Assembly (NCBI GenBank): GCA_002753135.1
Contig: PDZV01000008.1
Location: 45,295 to 109,294 of the forward strand
Source: Magnetococcales bacterium WMHbinv6
GTDB lineage: Bacteria > Pseudomonadota > Magnetococcia > Magnetococcales > Magnetaquicoccaceae
Length of the DNA stretch: 64,000 bases
Direction of reading: 5' to 3'
The notes under the pieces are model-generated. The model had not been told where the DNA came from. It saw nothing but the letters and a program-made list of their open reading frames with translations, and did no database searches. This document shows, piece after piece, positions 1 through 8,632 of the stretch. Position 1 is the stretch's first letter. Every line of letters starts with the position of its first letter. The position numbers were made by a program, and so were the translations under genes.

Positions 1-1
1 T

Positions 2-685
2 GAAGATGCCCGGCAGTTTGCCGCCAGCCATGGCGCAATTCTGGATCAGACAGAAATTTTTCCCGATCTGGGCAGCGCCCTGGCCGATCTCCACTTTTTG
101 GTCGCCACCAGCAACCGACCCCGTGGCCAGCGCCATACCGTGCTGACCCCCCGACAACTGGCGGCGCAACTGCCTGCCGTTCTCGCCCATCCGGGCACCA
201 CCGTCGGACTGCTGTTCGGCACCGAACGGACCGGTCTGGAAACCAGCGATCTGGAACGGGCCCATTGGATTTGCAATATTCCCACCCATCTGGGCAACGG
301 TTCCCTCAATTTGGCGCAGGCGGTTCTGCTCGTTGCCTACGAATTGATGCTTGGCAACGAGCAAGGAGACAGCTTTGCCTTTGATCCCAGCCATGATGGC
401 GTACGGGCCAGCGTCGCCGACCTGGACCGTTTTTTTGAACATCTGCGCACCACCCTGCTCACCATTGGCTTTCTGCGTGATGAGCAAAACCGCCATATCA
501 TGGGCAGTATCAAGGCCCTTTTTCTGCGCGCCGTGCCCGATCGTCGCGAAATTGCCATCCTGCGCGGTATGCTCAACGAAATGTTGGCCTTTCGCCGACA
601 ACACATCGCCTCTCTCGATTTGGCAGCGCACGATCGGTTATTGACGGAAGCCCGGGAACCGGGGATACTGTCATCTCACAGGTAA
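2..685 (+). CDS. trmJ: TrmJ-type tRNA/rRNA 2'-O-methyltransferase (SPOUT), 5' end missing
   Basis: The reading frame is open from the left edge, so the start lies outside the window; 227 codons remain. Visible SPOUT signatures are the LFGTERTGL loop followed by NIPTHLGNGSLNLAQAV, which matches the knotted SAM-binding region of SpoU-family enzymes. An upstream stretch (ALADLHFLVATSNRPRGQR) is typical of TrmJ, which 2'-O-methylates tRNA position 32. The C-terminal part after about residue 120 is the helical extension seen in TrmJ proteins. The gene ends 25 bp before hflK. Family assignment is firm; TrmJ rather than another SpoU member is the best fit but cannot be settled without the N-terminus. 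Confidence 0.85.
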   Translation, partial: EDARQFAASHGAILDQTEIFPDLGSALADLHFLVATSNRPRGQRHTVLTPRQLAAQLPAVLAHPGTTVGLLFGTERTGLETSDLERAHWICNIPTHLGNGSLNLAQAVLLVAYELMLGNEQGDSFAFDPSHDGVRASVADLDRFFEHLRTTLLTIGFLRDEQNRHIMGSIKALFLRAVPDRREIAILRGMLNEMLAFRRQHIASLDLAAHDRLLTEAREPGILSSHR

Positions 686-710
686 CATCGGATAGCTAAA
701 GGAGTATAAT

Positions 711-1781
711 ATGCCTTGGAACGATAGCGGTGGTCATGGGCCCTGGGGAACCGGCCAGGTACCTCCCCAACCACCCGACATTGACAAAATGATCGAACAA
801 ATGCGTGAACGACTACAGGGAAAGTTGCAGGGCAACCGTTTCTGGTCCCTGGTGGGCACCCTGGCCCTGTTGCTGTGGATGGCAACAGGCATCTATCTGG
901 TTGCGCCAGACGAAAAAGGGGTCGTCATGCGTTTCGGGCGCTATGTGGAAACCACCGATTCCGGTCCCCACTACCATCTGCCCTATCCGATCGAAACCGT
1001 CTACACCCCCAAAGTCACCCAGGTACAGCGGGTGGAAATCGGTTATCGCACCCGTGGCCGCACCACGGTCAATGTGGCTGAAGAGGCCCTGATGTTGACC
1101 GGTGATGAAAACATCATCGACATCAACATGAGCGTGCAATACCGCCTCGAAGAGGCCGGTGCCGCCAATTTTCTCTTCAACGTCAAAAATCCCAGCAGTG
1201 ACCCGCACATGCTGGTTCGCAACGCCTCCGAAGCCTCAATCCGCCAGGTCATCGGTCGCAACAGCATCGATACCGCCTTGACCACCGGCAAGGAAAAAAT
1301 TCAGGCCGATACCAAACAAACCCTGCAAGCGATTCTCGACGCCTACCGCAGCGGCTTGCGGGTCATCGCTGTGCAATTGCAGCAAGTGGCTCCCCCCGAA
1401 GAGGTGATTCATGCCTTCAAGGATGTGGCCAGCGCTCGTGAGGATCGGGAACGGGCCATCAACGAGGCGGAAGGGTATGCCAACGACATTCTGCCCAAAG
1501 CCAAGGGGGAAGCCGCCAAGCAGATCCAGGAAGCCGAAGCCTATAAAACCGCCAAACAGACCAAAGCGGAAGGAGATGTACATCGTTTTCTCTCTCTGCT
1601 CAACGAATACAACAAAGCCAAAGAGATAACGCGCACCCGGCTTTATCTGGAAACCATGGAAAAAATTCTGCCTGACATCAACAAAGTGGTGGTACAACCC
1701 GGTACGCATCAAGGCGTGCTTCCCTACCTGCCAATGCCGGGAAGACACCCCTCCAGCAGCGAAAAAGGAGCCGCGCAATGA
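711..1781 (+). CDS. hflK: HflK, SPFH-domain subunit of the FtsH-modulating complex
   Basis: A 356-residue protein with a Gly/Pro-rich N-terminus, one membrane segment at about residues 44-64, then an SPFH/band-7 domain beginning VAPDEKGVVMRFGRYVET and an Ala/Glu-rich coiled coil near residues 240-300. HflK and HflC form a large periplasm-facing cage around the FtsH protease in the inner membrane. The start is the ATG preceded by AAGGAG six bases upstream. The 3' end overlaps hflC by four bases (ATGA), so the two are translationally coupled. Length and gene order are normal for the family. Confidence 0.96.
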   Translation: MPWNDSGGHGPWGTGQVPPQPPDIDKMIEQMRERLQGKLQGNRFWSLVGTLALLLWMATGIYLVAPDEKGVVMRFGRYVETTDSGPHYHLPYPIETVYTPKVTQVQRVEIGYRTRGRTTVNVAEEALMLTGDENIIDINMSVQYRLEEAGAANFLFNVKNPSSDPHMLVRNASEASIRQVIGRNSIDTALTTGKEKIQADTKQTLQAILDAYRSGLRVIAVQLQQVAPPEEVIHAFKDVASAREDRERAINEAEGYANDILPKAKGEAAKQIQEAEAYKTAKQTKAEGDVHRFLSLLNEYNKAKEITRTRLYLETMEKILPDINKVVVQPGTHQGVLPYLPMPGRHPSSSEKGAAQ

Positions 1782-2692
1782 ATCAGACCCATCTGTTGAA
1801 AGGCTCCGCACTGATTGTTGTTGCCCTGCTGGCAATCATCTTTCAATCGGCGTTTACCGTCCACCAGGTCGAACAGGTATTGATCGTGCAGTTGGGTAAA
1901 CCGATCCGACCGATCAGCGAACCGGGATTGCACTTCAAGATTCCCTTTATCCAGGAGATACTCTCCTTTGATCGCCGCCTGCTGATTTTTGATCAGGATC
2001 CCCAGGAGGTTCTCTCCTCAGACAAAAAAAATCTGAAGGTGGACAACTATGCCCTGTGGCGCATCCTCGACCCGTTAAAATATTATCAGACCGTGCGTCA
2101 CGAAGAGGGAGCGACCTCTCGGCTGAGCGACATCATCTATTCCAATATTCGTGAAGTATTGGGACAGTACACCATGATGGAAATCGTGGCCGGTTCCCGT
2201 GCTGATCTGGTCACCCGCATTCGCGATCAGGCCAATCAGCAGGCTGCCCAATACGGTATTGAGATTGTCGATGTACGCATTCAGCGCACCGATCTGCCGC
2301 CAGAAAACTCCAAAGCCGTTTTCCGTCGCATGCAGACCGAACGGGAACGACAAGCCAAAACCTATCGCGCACAAGGGGAAGAGGAAGCGGTCAAGATTCG
2401 TTCGCAAGCAGCCCGCGAAAGAGAAGTTCTGCTGGCAAACGCCTACAAAGAGTCCCAGGAACTGCGTGGACAGGGTGATGCCGACGCTGCCCGGATCTAT
2501 GCCGATGCCTATCGTCGTGACCCGGAATTTTACGAGTTCAAGCGCATGCTGGATGCGTACGAAAAATCGTTTGGCAAAGATACGACTCTACTCTTGGAAT
2601 CCAACGGCTTTTTCCGCTATCTGCAAGGCAACGTCGAGCTGAAGGGTGGAACTGCCATGCCACGCCTGGGTGGAGCGGGTCGCGGTGAATGA
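1778..2692 (+). CDS. hflC: HflC, SPFH-domain subunit of the FtsH-modulating complex
   Basis: A 304-residue protein with an N-terminal membrane anchor (about residues 9-27), then the SPFH domain (VHQVEQVLIVQLGKPIRPI), and an Ala/Arg/Glu-rich helix at about 190-250. The motif ERERQAKTYRAQGEEEA is characteristic of HflC. It partners HflK, whose stop overlaps this ATG; an AGGAG lies seven bases before the start. The 3' end overlaps the next small gene by eight bases, making hflK-hflC-DUF2065 one transcript. The C-terminal tail is rich in Gly and Arg. Confidence 0.96.
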   Translation: MNQTHLLKGSALIVVALLAIIFQSAFTVHQVEQVLIVQLGKPIRPISEPGLHFKIPFIQEILSFDRRLLIFDQDPQEVLSSDKKNLKVDNYALWRILDPLKYYQTVRHEEGATSRLSDIIYSNIREVLGQYTMMEIVAGSRADLVTRIRDQANQQAAQYGIEIVDVRIQRTDLPPENSKAVFRRMQTERERQAKTYRAQGEEEAVKIRSQAAREREVLLANAYKESQELRGQGDADAARIYADAYRRDPEFYEFKRMLDAYEKSFGKDTTLLLESNGFFRYLQGNVELKGGTAMPRLGGAGRGE

Positions 2693-2870
2693 TTTTTTGA
2701 CCGCTCTCGGTTTGGTGATGATCCTGGAGGGTATTCCCTACTTTGCTCTCCCGGATCGCATGCGCCGTTTGGTGATCCATATTGCTGAACTGCCGGACTC
2801 TTTTTTGCGTCGGACCGGCTTTTTGATGATGTGTCTGGGGCTGTTGGTCATCTATCTGGTCCGGAGTTAA
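2685..2870 (+). CDS. DUF2065 (YjeT-type) small inner-membrane protein
   Basis: A 61-residue protein starting at a GTG inside the end of hflC (reading VNDFLTALGLVMILEG). Two hydrophobic helices, about residues 3-22 and 41-60, are separated by a short basic segment (PDRMRRL). This arrangement and the position directly after hflC match DUF2065/YjeT, a protein of unknown function that often travels with hflKC. A longer reading from a codon at 2646 would add residues encoded within hflC and is less likely. No catalytic motif is visible. Confidence 0.85.
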   Translation: MNDFLTALGLVMILEGIPYFALPDRMRRLVIHIAELPDSFLRRTGFLMMCLGLLVIYLVRS

Positions 2871-2873
2871 GCG

Positions 2874-3476
2874 ATGAGCAAACAGAGTCCGCACATCCCC
2901 TTTGCCCCGGTTCTGCTCGACCCGGCGGCAGAAGAAATGGTCCCTCGACACAATTTGAGTGAAGCAGGGATTGACTTGGAGGGGGTTCGTCGGTTATCTA
3001 AGCGGTTCCATGGCTTTCTTCCCAGCGCGCGACTGCAGGTATTGATCGCGGAAAGTGAATTGACCGGGCCTGCCGAGGCCGATTTGACCGCCAGCATGGC
3101 CAAAGGGGTGTTGCGCCTCACCGGCGAGGTCAGTTGCCCGGTCCGTCAGGCGTGCGCCCGTTGTCTGGTCCACTTCGACAGTCGGTTGCGAGCGGAGGTG
3201 GAGCGTGCTTTCGTGCCAGGAAATGATCCGGCAGAAGCCGACAGCCAGCAGGAGATGGTCGAAGAGATCACCTACCTGCCTGATTATCATCTGGCCATCG
3301 CCTCGGTAATCGAAGAAGAGCTGTTGTTGGCCCTGCCGATGATTCCGCTCTGCAAACCGGATTGCGCTGGTTTGTGTCCCGACTGCGGCACCGATCGCAA
3401 TCGGGAAAAGTGCCATTGCCATCCGGCGAATCAGGAGAGTCCGTTTGCTGTATTGAAAAATTTTAACAAGGTTTGA
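2874..3476 (+). CDS. yceD: YceD/DUF177 family protein (large-subunit rRNA accumulation)
   Basis: A 200-residue protein with the DUF177 pattern: CPVRQACARCLVHF in the middle and a C-terminal Cys cluster CKPDCAGLCPDCG followed by CHCH. YceD is linked to 23S rRNA accumulation and is almost always encoded directly before rpmF, as here (rpmF starts 16 bp downstream). The conserved cysteines probably bind a metal. The start ATG follows CGGAG with seven bases between. It lies three bases after the DUF2065 gene, so it may be read from the hflK transcript. Confidence 0.92.
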   Translation: MSKQSPHIPFAPVLLDPAAEEMVPRHNLSEAGIDLEGVRRLSKRFHGFLPSARLQVLIAESELTGPAEADLTASMAKGVLRLTGEVSCPVRQACARCLVHFDSRLRAEVERAFVPGNDPAEADSQQEMVEEITYLPDYHLAIASVIEEELLLALPMIPLCKPDCAGLCPDCGTDRNREKCHCHPANQESPFAVLKNFNKV

Positions 3477-3492
3477 CTTCAGGAGAAAAAAA

Positions 3493-3672
3493 ATGGCAGT
3501 ACCTAAAAAGAAAAGTTCCTCCTCTCGTGGTGGTCATCGCCGTTCCCACGACGCCATCGCCATCCCCAATCTGGCAGTCTGTCCCAACTGTCAGGAGACA
3601 CGCCCTTCCCATCGCATTTGCCCCAAGTGCGGCTGGTACGATGGTCGCGAGGTGATTCGTCAAGAGGAATAA
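3493..3672 (+). CDS. rpmF: Ribosomal protein bL32
   Basis: A 59-residue protein starting MAVPKKKSSSSRGGHRRSHD, the standard bL32 N-terminus, with four cysteines as CPNC (30-33) and CPKCG (43-46) forming a zinc ribbon. It belongs to the large ribosomal subunit near the exit tunnel. The ATG is preceded by CAGGAGAAAAAAA. It sits between yceD and plsX, the usual order in which ribosome and lipid synthesis genes are co-transcribed. Having all four Cys marks the zinc-binding (C+) form. Confidence 0.97.
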   Translation: MAVPKKKSSSSRGGHRRSHDAIAIPNLAVCPNCQETRPSHRICPKCGWYDGREVIRQEE

Positions 3673-3693
3673 ACTGCTCTGACGCGCCGGACC

Positions 3694-4779
3694 GTGTCCA
3701 CTACCCTGCAAACGCCGATCCGCATCGCTCTGGATGCCATGGGGGGAGATCATGCTCCCCATTCCGTGCTGGAGGGGGCTATGTTGGCCATCAAGGCGGG
3801 CAGTCGAGCCGAATATACCCTGGTCGGGCGAGAAGACGTCATTTTGCTCGAACTGCAAAAAATGGCGGTCGATCAAACCCTTTTTCGCATCCAACCGGCT
3901 TCGCAAGTGGTGGGTATGGGCGAAAAACCTGCCCAGGCCATGCGCAACAAAAAAGACTCCTCTTTGCGGGTTGGTGCCAACCTGGTCAAGGAGGGCAAGG
4001 TGGATGCCTTCGTCTCTGCCGGAAACACCGGTGCCCTGATGGCCACGGCACGCTTTGTGCTGAAAACATTGCCCGGTATTGATCGGCCTGCCATCGCCTC
4101 TTTGATGCCGTCGACCACCGGACAAGTTTTGATGCTTGATCTGGGTGCCAACGTCGATTGCACTGCGGAGCATTTGACCCAGTTCGCCCTGATGGGCGAA
4201 GTCTATGCCCATGCGGTGTTGAATATTGACAATCCCAAAGTGGGACTGCTCAATATCGGCTCAGAAGAGGAAAAAGGCAACGAAGTGGTCAAAGAGGCAG
4301 GGGAACGATTAAAAAATGTCACCCCCTGTTTTGTGGGCAACGTGGAAGCAACCGGTATCTTTCAAGGCAAAGTCGACGTGGTGGTCTGCGATGGTTTTGT
4401 CGGCAACGTCAGCCTGAAAACCGCTGAAGGTGTCGCCAGCATGTTGGTCCATTTTCTGCGCGAATCTTTCAACCAATCCTGGTTGGCAAAATTGGGCTAC
4501 CTGCTGGCTCGTCCTGCCTTTCGCCGCTTTCGTGATCGCTTTGATCCCCGGGTCTATAATGGTGCCATGCTGCTTGGTTTGAATGGTGTGGTGGTCAAAA
4601 GCCATGGCTCTGCCGACGGTTTTGCCTTTTTCCATGCCATCAAGGCCGCCGAAGAGTTGGTTGCCAACCGGGTCAACGAAAAAACCCAGTCCATTGCGCT
4701 GAAAATGCAGACCATGACGCCTGCCGCCTCACCATCGCCCCCATCTGCCCTCAACACTGAGGAGAGCCTTGCTTCATGA
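3694..4779 (+). CDS. plsX: Phosphate acyltransferase PlsX
   Basis: A 361-residue protein that converts acyl-ACP to acyl-phosphate, the first step of the PlsX/PlsY phospholipid route. Diagnostic segments are [14 protein letters not shown] near the N-terminus, then [21 protein letters not shown] and [17 protein letters not shown]. The GTG at 3694 is the only plausible start upstream of the conserved [10 protein letters not shown] block, although no strong ribosome-binding site precedes it. The C-terminus carries a Ser/Pro-rich extension of about 30 residues. It overlaps fabH by four bases (ATGA), so the two are probably coupled. Confidence 0.96.
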   Translation: MSTTLQTPIRIALDAMGGDHAPHSVLEGAMLAIKAGSRAEYTLVGREDVILLELQKMAVDQTLFRIQPASQVVGMGEKPAQAMRNKKDSSLRVGANLVKEGKVDAFVSAGNTGALMATARFVLKTLPGIDRPAIASLMPSTTGQVLMLDLGANVDCTAEHLTQFALMGEVYAHAVLNIDNPKVGLLNIGSEEEKGNEVVKEAGERLKNVTPCFVGNVEATGIFQGKVDVVVCDGFVGNVSLKTAEGVASMLVHFLRESFNQSWLAKLGYLLARPAFRRFRDRFDPRVYNGAMLLGLNGVVVKSHGSADGFAFFHAIKAAEELVANRVNEKTQSIALKMQTMTPAASPSPPSALNTEESLAS

Positions 4780-5765
4780 GTACCTTTGCGGCGCGTATTA
4801 TCGGCAGTGGTTCCTATCTGCCGCAGCGAATCCTGAGCAATGCCGAATTGGCCAGCCGTCTGGATACCACCGACGAGTGGATCCGCACCCGTACTGGTAT
4901 CTCGGAACGCCGCATCGCTGCTGAGCAGGAGTTTACCTCCGATCTGGCCTGCCATGCCGCCCAACAGGCCCTGCAGATGGCCGGCATCAGCGCCAACACC
5001 CTGGACATGATTCTGGTTGCCACCACCACACCGGATTTGGTCAATCCGGCTACCGCCGTGCGTGTGCAACGCAAGCTGGGGGCCTTGCAACGGCAGATTC
5101 CCGCCTTTGATCTGCAAGCCGTGTGTGCCGGATTTATTTATGCCCTGGCGGTCGCAGACAATTTTATTCGCAGCGGATCTGCCCGCCGTATTCTGGTGAT
5201 CGGTGCGGAGACCATGAGCCGGGCCATTGACTGGCAGGATCGCACCACCTGTATTCTTTTTGGTGACGGGGCCGGTGCCGTCATTCTGCAAGCCGATCAA
5301 CAACCCGGTGTGGGCATCCTCTCCACCCATTTGCATGCCGATGGCCAATATGAAGATCTGTTGCGCACGGAAGGGGGTATTTCGCACGGCATGTTGTTGA
5401 ACCCCCTCTCCGGACAGGGTTTTTTGCGCATGCGTGGCAATGAGGTGTTCAAACAGGCGGTCAAGGCTCTGGAAGAGATTGTCGATCAAACCTTGGAAGC
5501 CAACGGCCTGGACAAAGCACAAATCGATTGGCTGGTACCACACCAGGCCAATATCCGCATCATCCAAAGCACCGCCAAACGGCTCGGCATGACCATGGAC
5601 CGGGTGGTGCTGACCGTGGACCGCCACGGCAACACCTCCGCCGCCAGCGTGCCACTCGCCCTGGATGAAGCGGTCCGCGACGGTCGCATTCAACCAGGCC
5701 ATTTGCTGCTGCTGGAAGCCTTTGGCGGCGGCTTTACCTGGGGTTCCGCTCTGGTTCGCTGGTAA
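4776..5765 (+). CDS. fabH: Beta-ketoacyl-ACP synthase III (FabH)
   Basis: A 329-residue condensing enzyme that starts fatty-acid synthesis from acetyl-CoA and malonyl-ACP. The catalytic triad is visible: Cys117 in [12 protein letters not shown], His256 in VPHQANIRI and Asn286 in [16 protein letters not shown] lies upstream of the ATG, inside plsX. The usual fabD-fabG-acpP continuation is absent; the next gene is convergent, so the operon ends here. Confidence 0.97.
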   Translation: MSTFAARIIGSGSYLPQRILSNAELASRLDTTDEWIRTRTGISERRIAAEQEFTSDLACHAAQQALQMAGISANTLDMILVATTTPDLVNPATAVRVQRKLGALQRQIPAFDLQAVCAGFIYALAVADNFIRSGSARRILVIGAETMSRAIDWQDRTTCILFGDGAGAVILQADQQPGVGILSTHLHADGQYEDLLRTEGGISHGMLLNPLSGQGFLRMRGNEVFKQAVKALEEIVDQTLEANGLDKAQIDWLVPHQANIRIIQSTAKRLGMTMDRVVLTVDRHGNTSAASVPLALDEAVRDGRIQPGHLLLLEAFGGGFTWGSALVRW

Positions 5766-5838
5766 CGAACAATAAACAGTCGGTCCGTTGCGCAGTGTGG
5801 TCAGGTTGCGCTCTGTTGGCAGGTAACTTAACGGCTGT

Positions 5839-7701
5839 TCAGACCGTGCGCCGCGCCAGCAAATAGCCATCCAGGTAGAGATAGTCGAGCGGCAAGCGTA
5901 AAAAGCTCTCTACGGCATCACGGGGTGTTTCCACAATCGGTTCGCCGCGTCCATTGAAAGAGGTATTCAACAAAATTTCCATCCCGCAAAGTTGGCCATA
6001 CTGTTTCAGCAGGCGATAGACCGGACCACACGCTTCTGTGGCGATCTGAAGGCGCGAGGTGCCATCCACATGGGTCACCGCAGGCAGACACAAATTTTTC
6101 ACTGTGGCGTTGAACAACATATAGTAGGAGTCCGCTGGCACATCCAGGTAATAGTGGGCGGCCATTTCTGCGGTCAGGATCGGAGCAAAGGGACGCCACG
6201 GTTCGCGATCCTTGATTCTGTTCACCCGGGCGGCCATCTGGCAATCGTCCGCCCGGGCCAGAATGGAGCGATGGCCCAAGGCGCGGGGGCCAACCTCTGA
6301 TCTGCCGTGATAAAAGCCACATACAGCCCCCTCGCGCAACAGCGCCGCCAGTTGCGGCAACACCGCCTCTTCCCCGCTGCCGATCATCTGCAAGCGATCC
6401 AGATAGGCGGGCAACTCCTGATTGACAAACGACGCCACATCGTGGCTTCGCCCCAAATAGGCCAGATGCGCGGGCAGTTTTGGCTTGGCAATAAACATCA
6501 TGGCTGCACCCAAGGCGGTGCCTTCATCATTGATCGCCGGCGGAATGAACAAACGGCGATAACGCGCGTACAAAAAAGAGTTGGTTGGACAATTCAAAAA
6601 TGCCCCGCCAGTCAAACAAATACCTTCATACGTCAACCCCACTCTTTTGGCAAAGCGAACAGCGGAATCAACCAGTTTGACAATGTTGCGCCTGAACATC
6701 TCCTGCACGCTGGCAGCAATATTGGCCTGCAGCGCTGGCGGATAGCTCCACATATCCCATGCCAGCAACTGTTGCTGCAGTTGCGCCATCGATTGACCTG
6801 TCATGTTCTGAATATTTTGTAAAAAACGCTGTCTAAACAATGGGGTGACCCCTCCCCTGTCCAGATCGACCAGGCCATGATTGCTCAACTCGGTCAAGGT
6901 ACCCACATAGGCATCATCACAAAAGACCGGCAAGCCATAGGCGGACAGCCCCATCAGTTTGCCCGGCCCAGACAAATCCTCAAAACCCAACAGGGAACCA
7001 AAAAAACTGTAAATACTGCCGGTGGGGCTGGCGTGGGCCACTTGCGGATAGAGCGAATGGCCAATATAAAAATAGATCCCTCCCCCCGTGAACGAGTTGC
7101 CAACCAGACCATCGACGGAGACGACAAGGGCAACCCGGAACGGAGAACAGGCAACCACATAACGGGCATGCGCCGCATGGTGCGAGACAAAAAAGGTTGC
7201 CTTCGCAAAGTTGCCATCAATGCCAAAGCGTATCTGTTTGACCATCCTGTTGATCAATTTATCAGTAAAGACGGCTTTTGCTGCGATATGTTCGTAGGAA
7301 GAGGCATAATTGCGCGGATCGATATACGGGGTAATGGCACTGACATAAAACAGGCGCTGCGGATGGGTGCCATCTGGCAAAGAAATGGCCGGATGGCCGG
7401 CCATGACATAGTCTTGATAGGATACAACCCGATCATTGCTGCCCGTTTCTATCTCCAGATCGCCATACCAGTCGACCATGAGCATGGGCGCATCGTTCTC
7501 TCCCCAGACAATGGTACAAACGTCAATGTCGGCAAGAGAAAGATGATTATCGGCCAGAAACCGGACAATCTCTCTCGAGGTCAAATAGCGGGCATGTTTT
7601 TCCCGACGCATCCGCTCCATTTCAACAAAGTCGACCAACTCGCCGTCAACAAACAAAGCCATGCTGGCATCATGAAACAGATGCAAACCGAGAACAATCA
7701 T
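5839..7701 (-). CDS. NodU/CmcH/TobZ-family O-carbamoyltransferase
   Basis: A 620-residue enzyme of the family that transfers carbamoyl groups from carbamoyl phosphate via carbamoyl-AMP. The N-terminal Kae1-like domain shows GLHLFHDASMALFVDGE and the metal-binding SHHAAHA motif at about residue 176. The C-terminal YrdC-like domain shows EVGPRALGHRSIL and LLNTSFNGRGEPIVETP. The ATG at 7701 is preceded by GGTGAGGGC and gives the normal family start MIVLGLH; an in-frame TTG 21 bases upstream is less likely. No glycosyltransferase or natural-product cluster adjoins it, so the substrate (sugar, Nod-like factor or other) cannot be named. Two small unknown genes lie directly upstream on the same strand. 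Confidence 0.9.
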   Translation of the reverse strand: MIVLGLHLFHDASMALFVDGELVDFVEMERMRREKHARYLTSREIVRFLADNHLSLADIDVCTIVWGENDAPMLMVDWYGDLEIETGSNDRVVSYQDYVMAGHPAISLPDGTHPQRLFYVSAITPYIDPRNYASSYEHIAAKAVFTDKLINRMVKQIRFGIDGNFAKATFFVSHHAAHARYVVACSPFRVALVVSVDGLVGNSFTGGGIYFYIGHSLYPQVAHASPTGSIYSFFGSLLGFEDLSGPGKLMGLSAYGLPVFCDDAYVGTLTELSNHGLVDLDRGGVTPLFRQRFLQNIQNMTGQSMAQLQQQLLAWDMWSYPPALQANIAASVQEMFRRNIVKLVDSAVRFAKRVGLTYEGICLTGGAFLNCPTNSFLYARYRRLFIPPAINDEGTALGAAMMFIAKPKLPAHLAYLGRSHDVASFVNQELPAYLDRLQMIGSGEEAVLPQLAALLREGAVCGFYHGRSEVGPRALGHRSILARADDCQMAARVNRIKDREPWRPFAPILTAEMAAHYYLDVPADSYYMLFNATVKNLCLPAVTHVDGTSRLQIATEACGPVYRLLKQYGQLCGMEILLNTSFNGRGEPIVETPRDAVESFLRLPLDYLYLDGYLLARRTV

Positions 7702-7738
7702 GCCCTCACCACAAAACAGCAAACAGGTTCACAAGCTG

Positions 7739-8254
7739 TCAGGCGCGCCAATATTCGCTGATCAAACGTCCTCCCAACTCCTGGGCCTGTTCCATGCTCA
7801 AATGGCGCAACACCTCCAGGCAAATGCTGCGATAAAAGAGCATAAATCCAGAAAACATTTTATAATCGTGCAAATAATAACGGGTGGTTACATAGAACAA
7901 CTCCAGCGGCATATCAAACTTAAGAAAGCTCTCCTGCAGTTTCTTGTAGATATATTCCGGAAACCAACCGGCAAAAGAAAAAGTGCGTGTACTCCCTTCC
8001 GGAGCCGGGCGACCATCCACATCCACGTCAGCCCGCGAAACAACAATTTCCCCATCCATCAGGATGATGCCGCCCTTCAAATCACGGGTAAAATAGCTCC
8101 ACTTGTGATCTTTAAGAGATTTAACAAATCCCTCAAATCCATAAAGCTCACGGATAATCAAAAACAGCGCCTCATGGGGCTCCGCGCTCTCAATGATCCG
8201 CATGATCTCTTCCTTGCTGGCATACGGCCCTGATTGTGCTTCCATTGATTCCAT
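7739..8254 (-). CDS. Unknown 171-residue protein upstream of the carbamoyltransferase
   Basis: No family recognised. The sequence is mixed alpha/beta with many aromatics in its second half (YFTRDLKGGIILMDGE, FAGWFPEYIYKK, YYLHDYKMFSGFMLFYRS). It has no signal peptide and no membrane helix. A strong AGGAGG lies upstream. It is only two bases from the first ATG (8254) but 11 from a second ATG at 8245 (MEAQSGPY), so the true start could be either. It ends 37 bp before the carbamoyltransferase start, suggesting one transcript and perhaps a shared substrate or partner role, which is inference. Confidence 0.7.
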   Translation of the reverse strand: MESMEAQSGPYASKEEIMRIIESAEPHEALFLIIRELYGFEGFVKSLKDHKWSYFTRDLKGGIILMDGEIVVSRADVDVDGRPAPEGSTRTFSFAGWFPEYIYKKLQESFLKFDMPLELFYVTTRYYLHDYKMFSGFMLFYRSICLEVLRHLSMEQAQELGGRLISEYWRA

Positions 8255-8317
8255 CTCCTCCTGTGGTACATTTCCAACGGCTGATTGTACGGTACGATCA
8301 GACTGCTCTCACACGAT

Positions 8318-8518
8318 TTATTTACGGTTATGCTGGACCATCCACACCGCAAAGGTTTGCATCGCTCCCCGTAACGCGGTCGCCTCCGGTTGCGCTACCG
8401 TCTCGGATACGACCACATCCAAATTAAAATCGACTGCCAACTCCTGCACAAACCGCTCCAGCAGCTCCTGGATTGTCTGATTTGACTCTTCCAGAATCTC
8501 ATCCACAGCACATATCAT
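8318..8518 (-). CDS. Unknown 66-residue protein, first gene of the carbamoyltransferase group
   Basis: A small, mostly helical acidic protein starting MICAVDEILEES. A heptad-like stretch (NQTIQELLERFVQELAVDF) is followed by a VVVSETVAQPEATALRG segment. The ATG at 8518 has GAGG three bases and AGGAG ten bases upstream, so translation is plausible. No known domain is recognised. It is followed by the 171-residue gene after 63 bp and is divergent from cobQ. Confidence 0.55.
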   Translation of the reverse strand: MICAVDEILEESNQTIQELLERFVQELAVDFNLDVVVSETVAQPEATALRGAMQTFAVWMVQHNRK

Positions 8519-8632
8519 CGTCCTCAAACTCCTTTGGAAAAATACCAACCGCTACAGGATGACATTATCGCAATGCCCGGCTAAAATAAAGCACAATCTC
8601 TTTCCACCACTCTCTTTTCCCCAAATAAATTC

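Noticed and set aside
3618..4082. 154-codon frame overlapping rpmF and plsX
   Set aside because: Out of frame with two conserved genes and no ribosome-binding site.
8549..8632. Cobalamin riboswitch before cobQ
   Set aside because: Only 84 bp are available to the divergent gene and no B12-box-like motif is seen.
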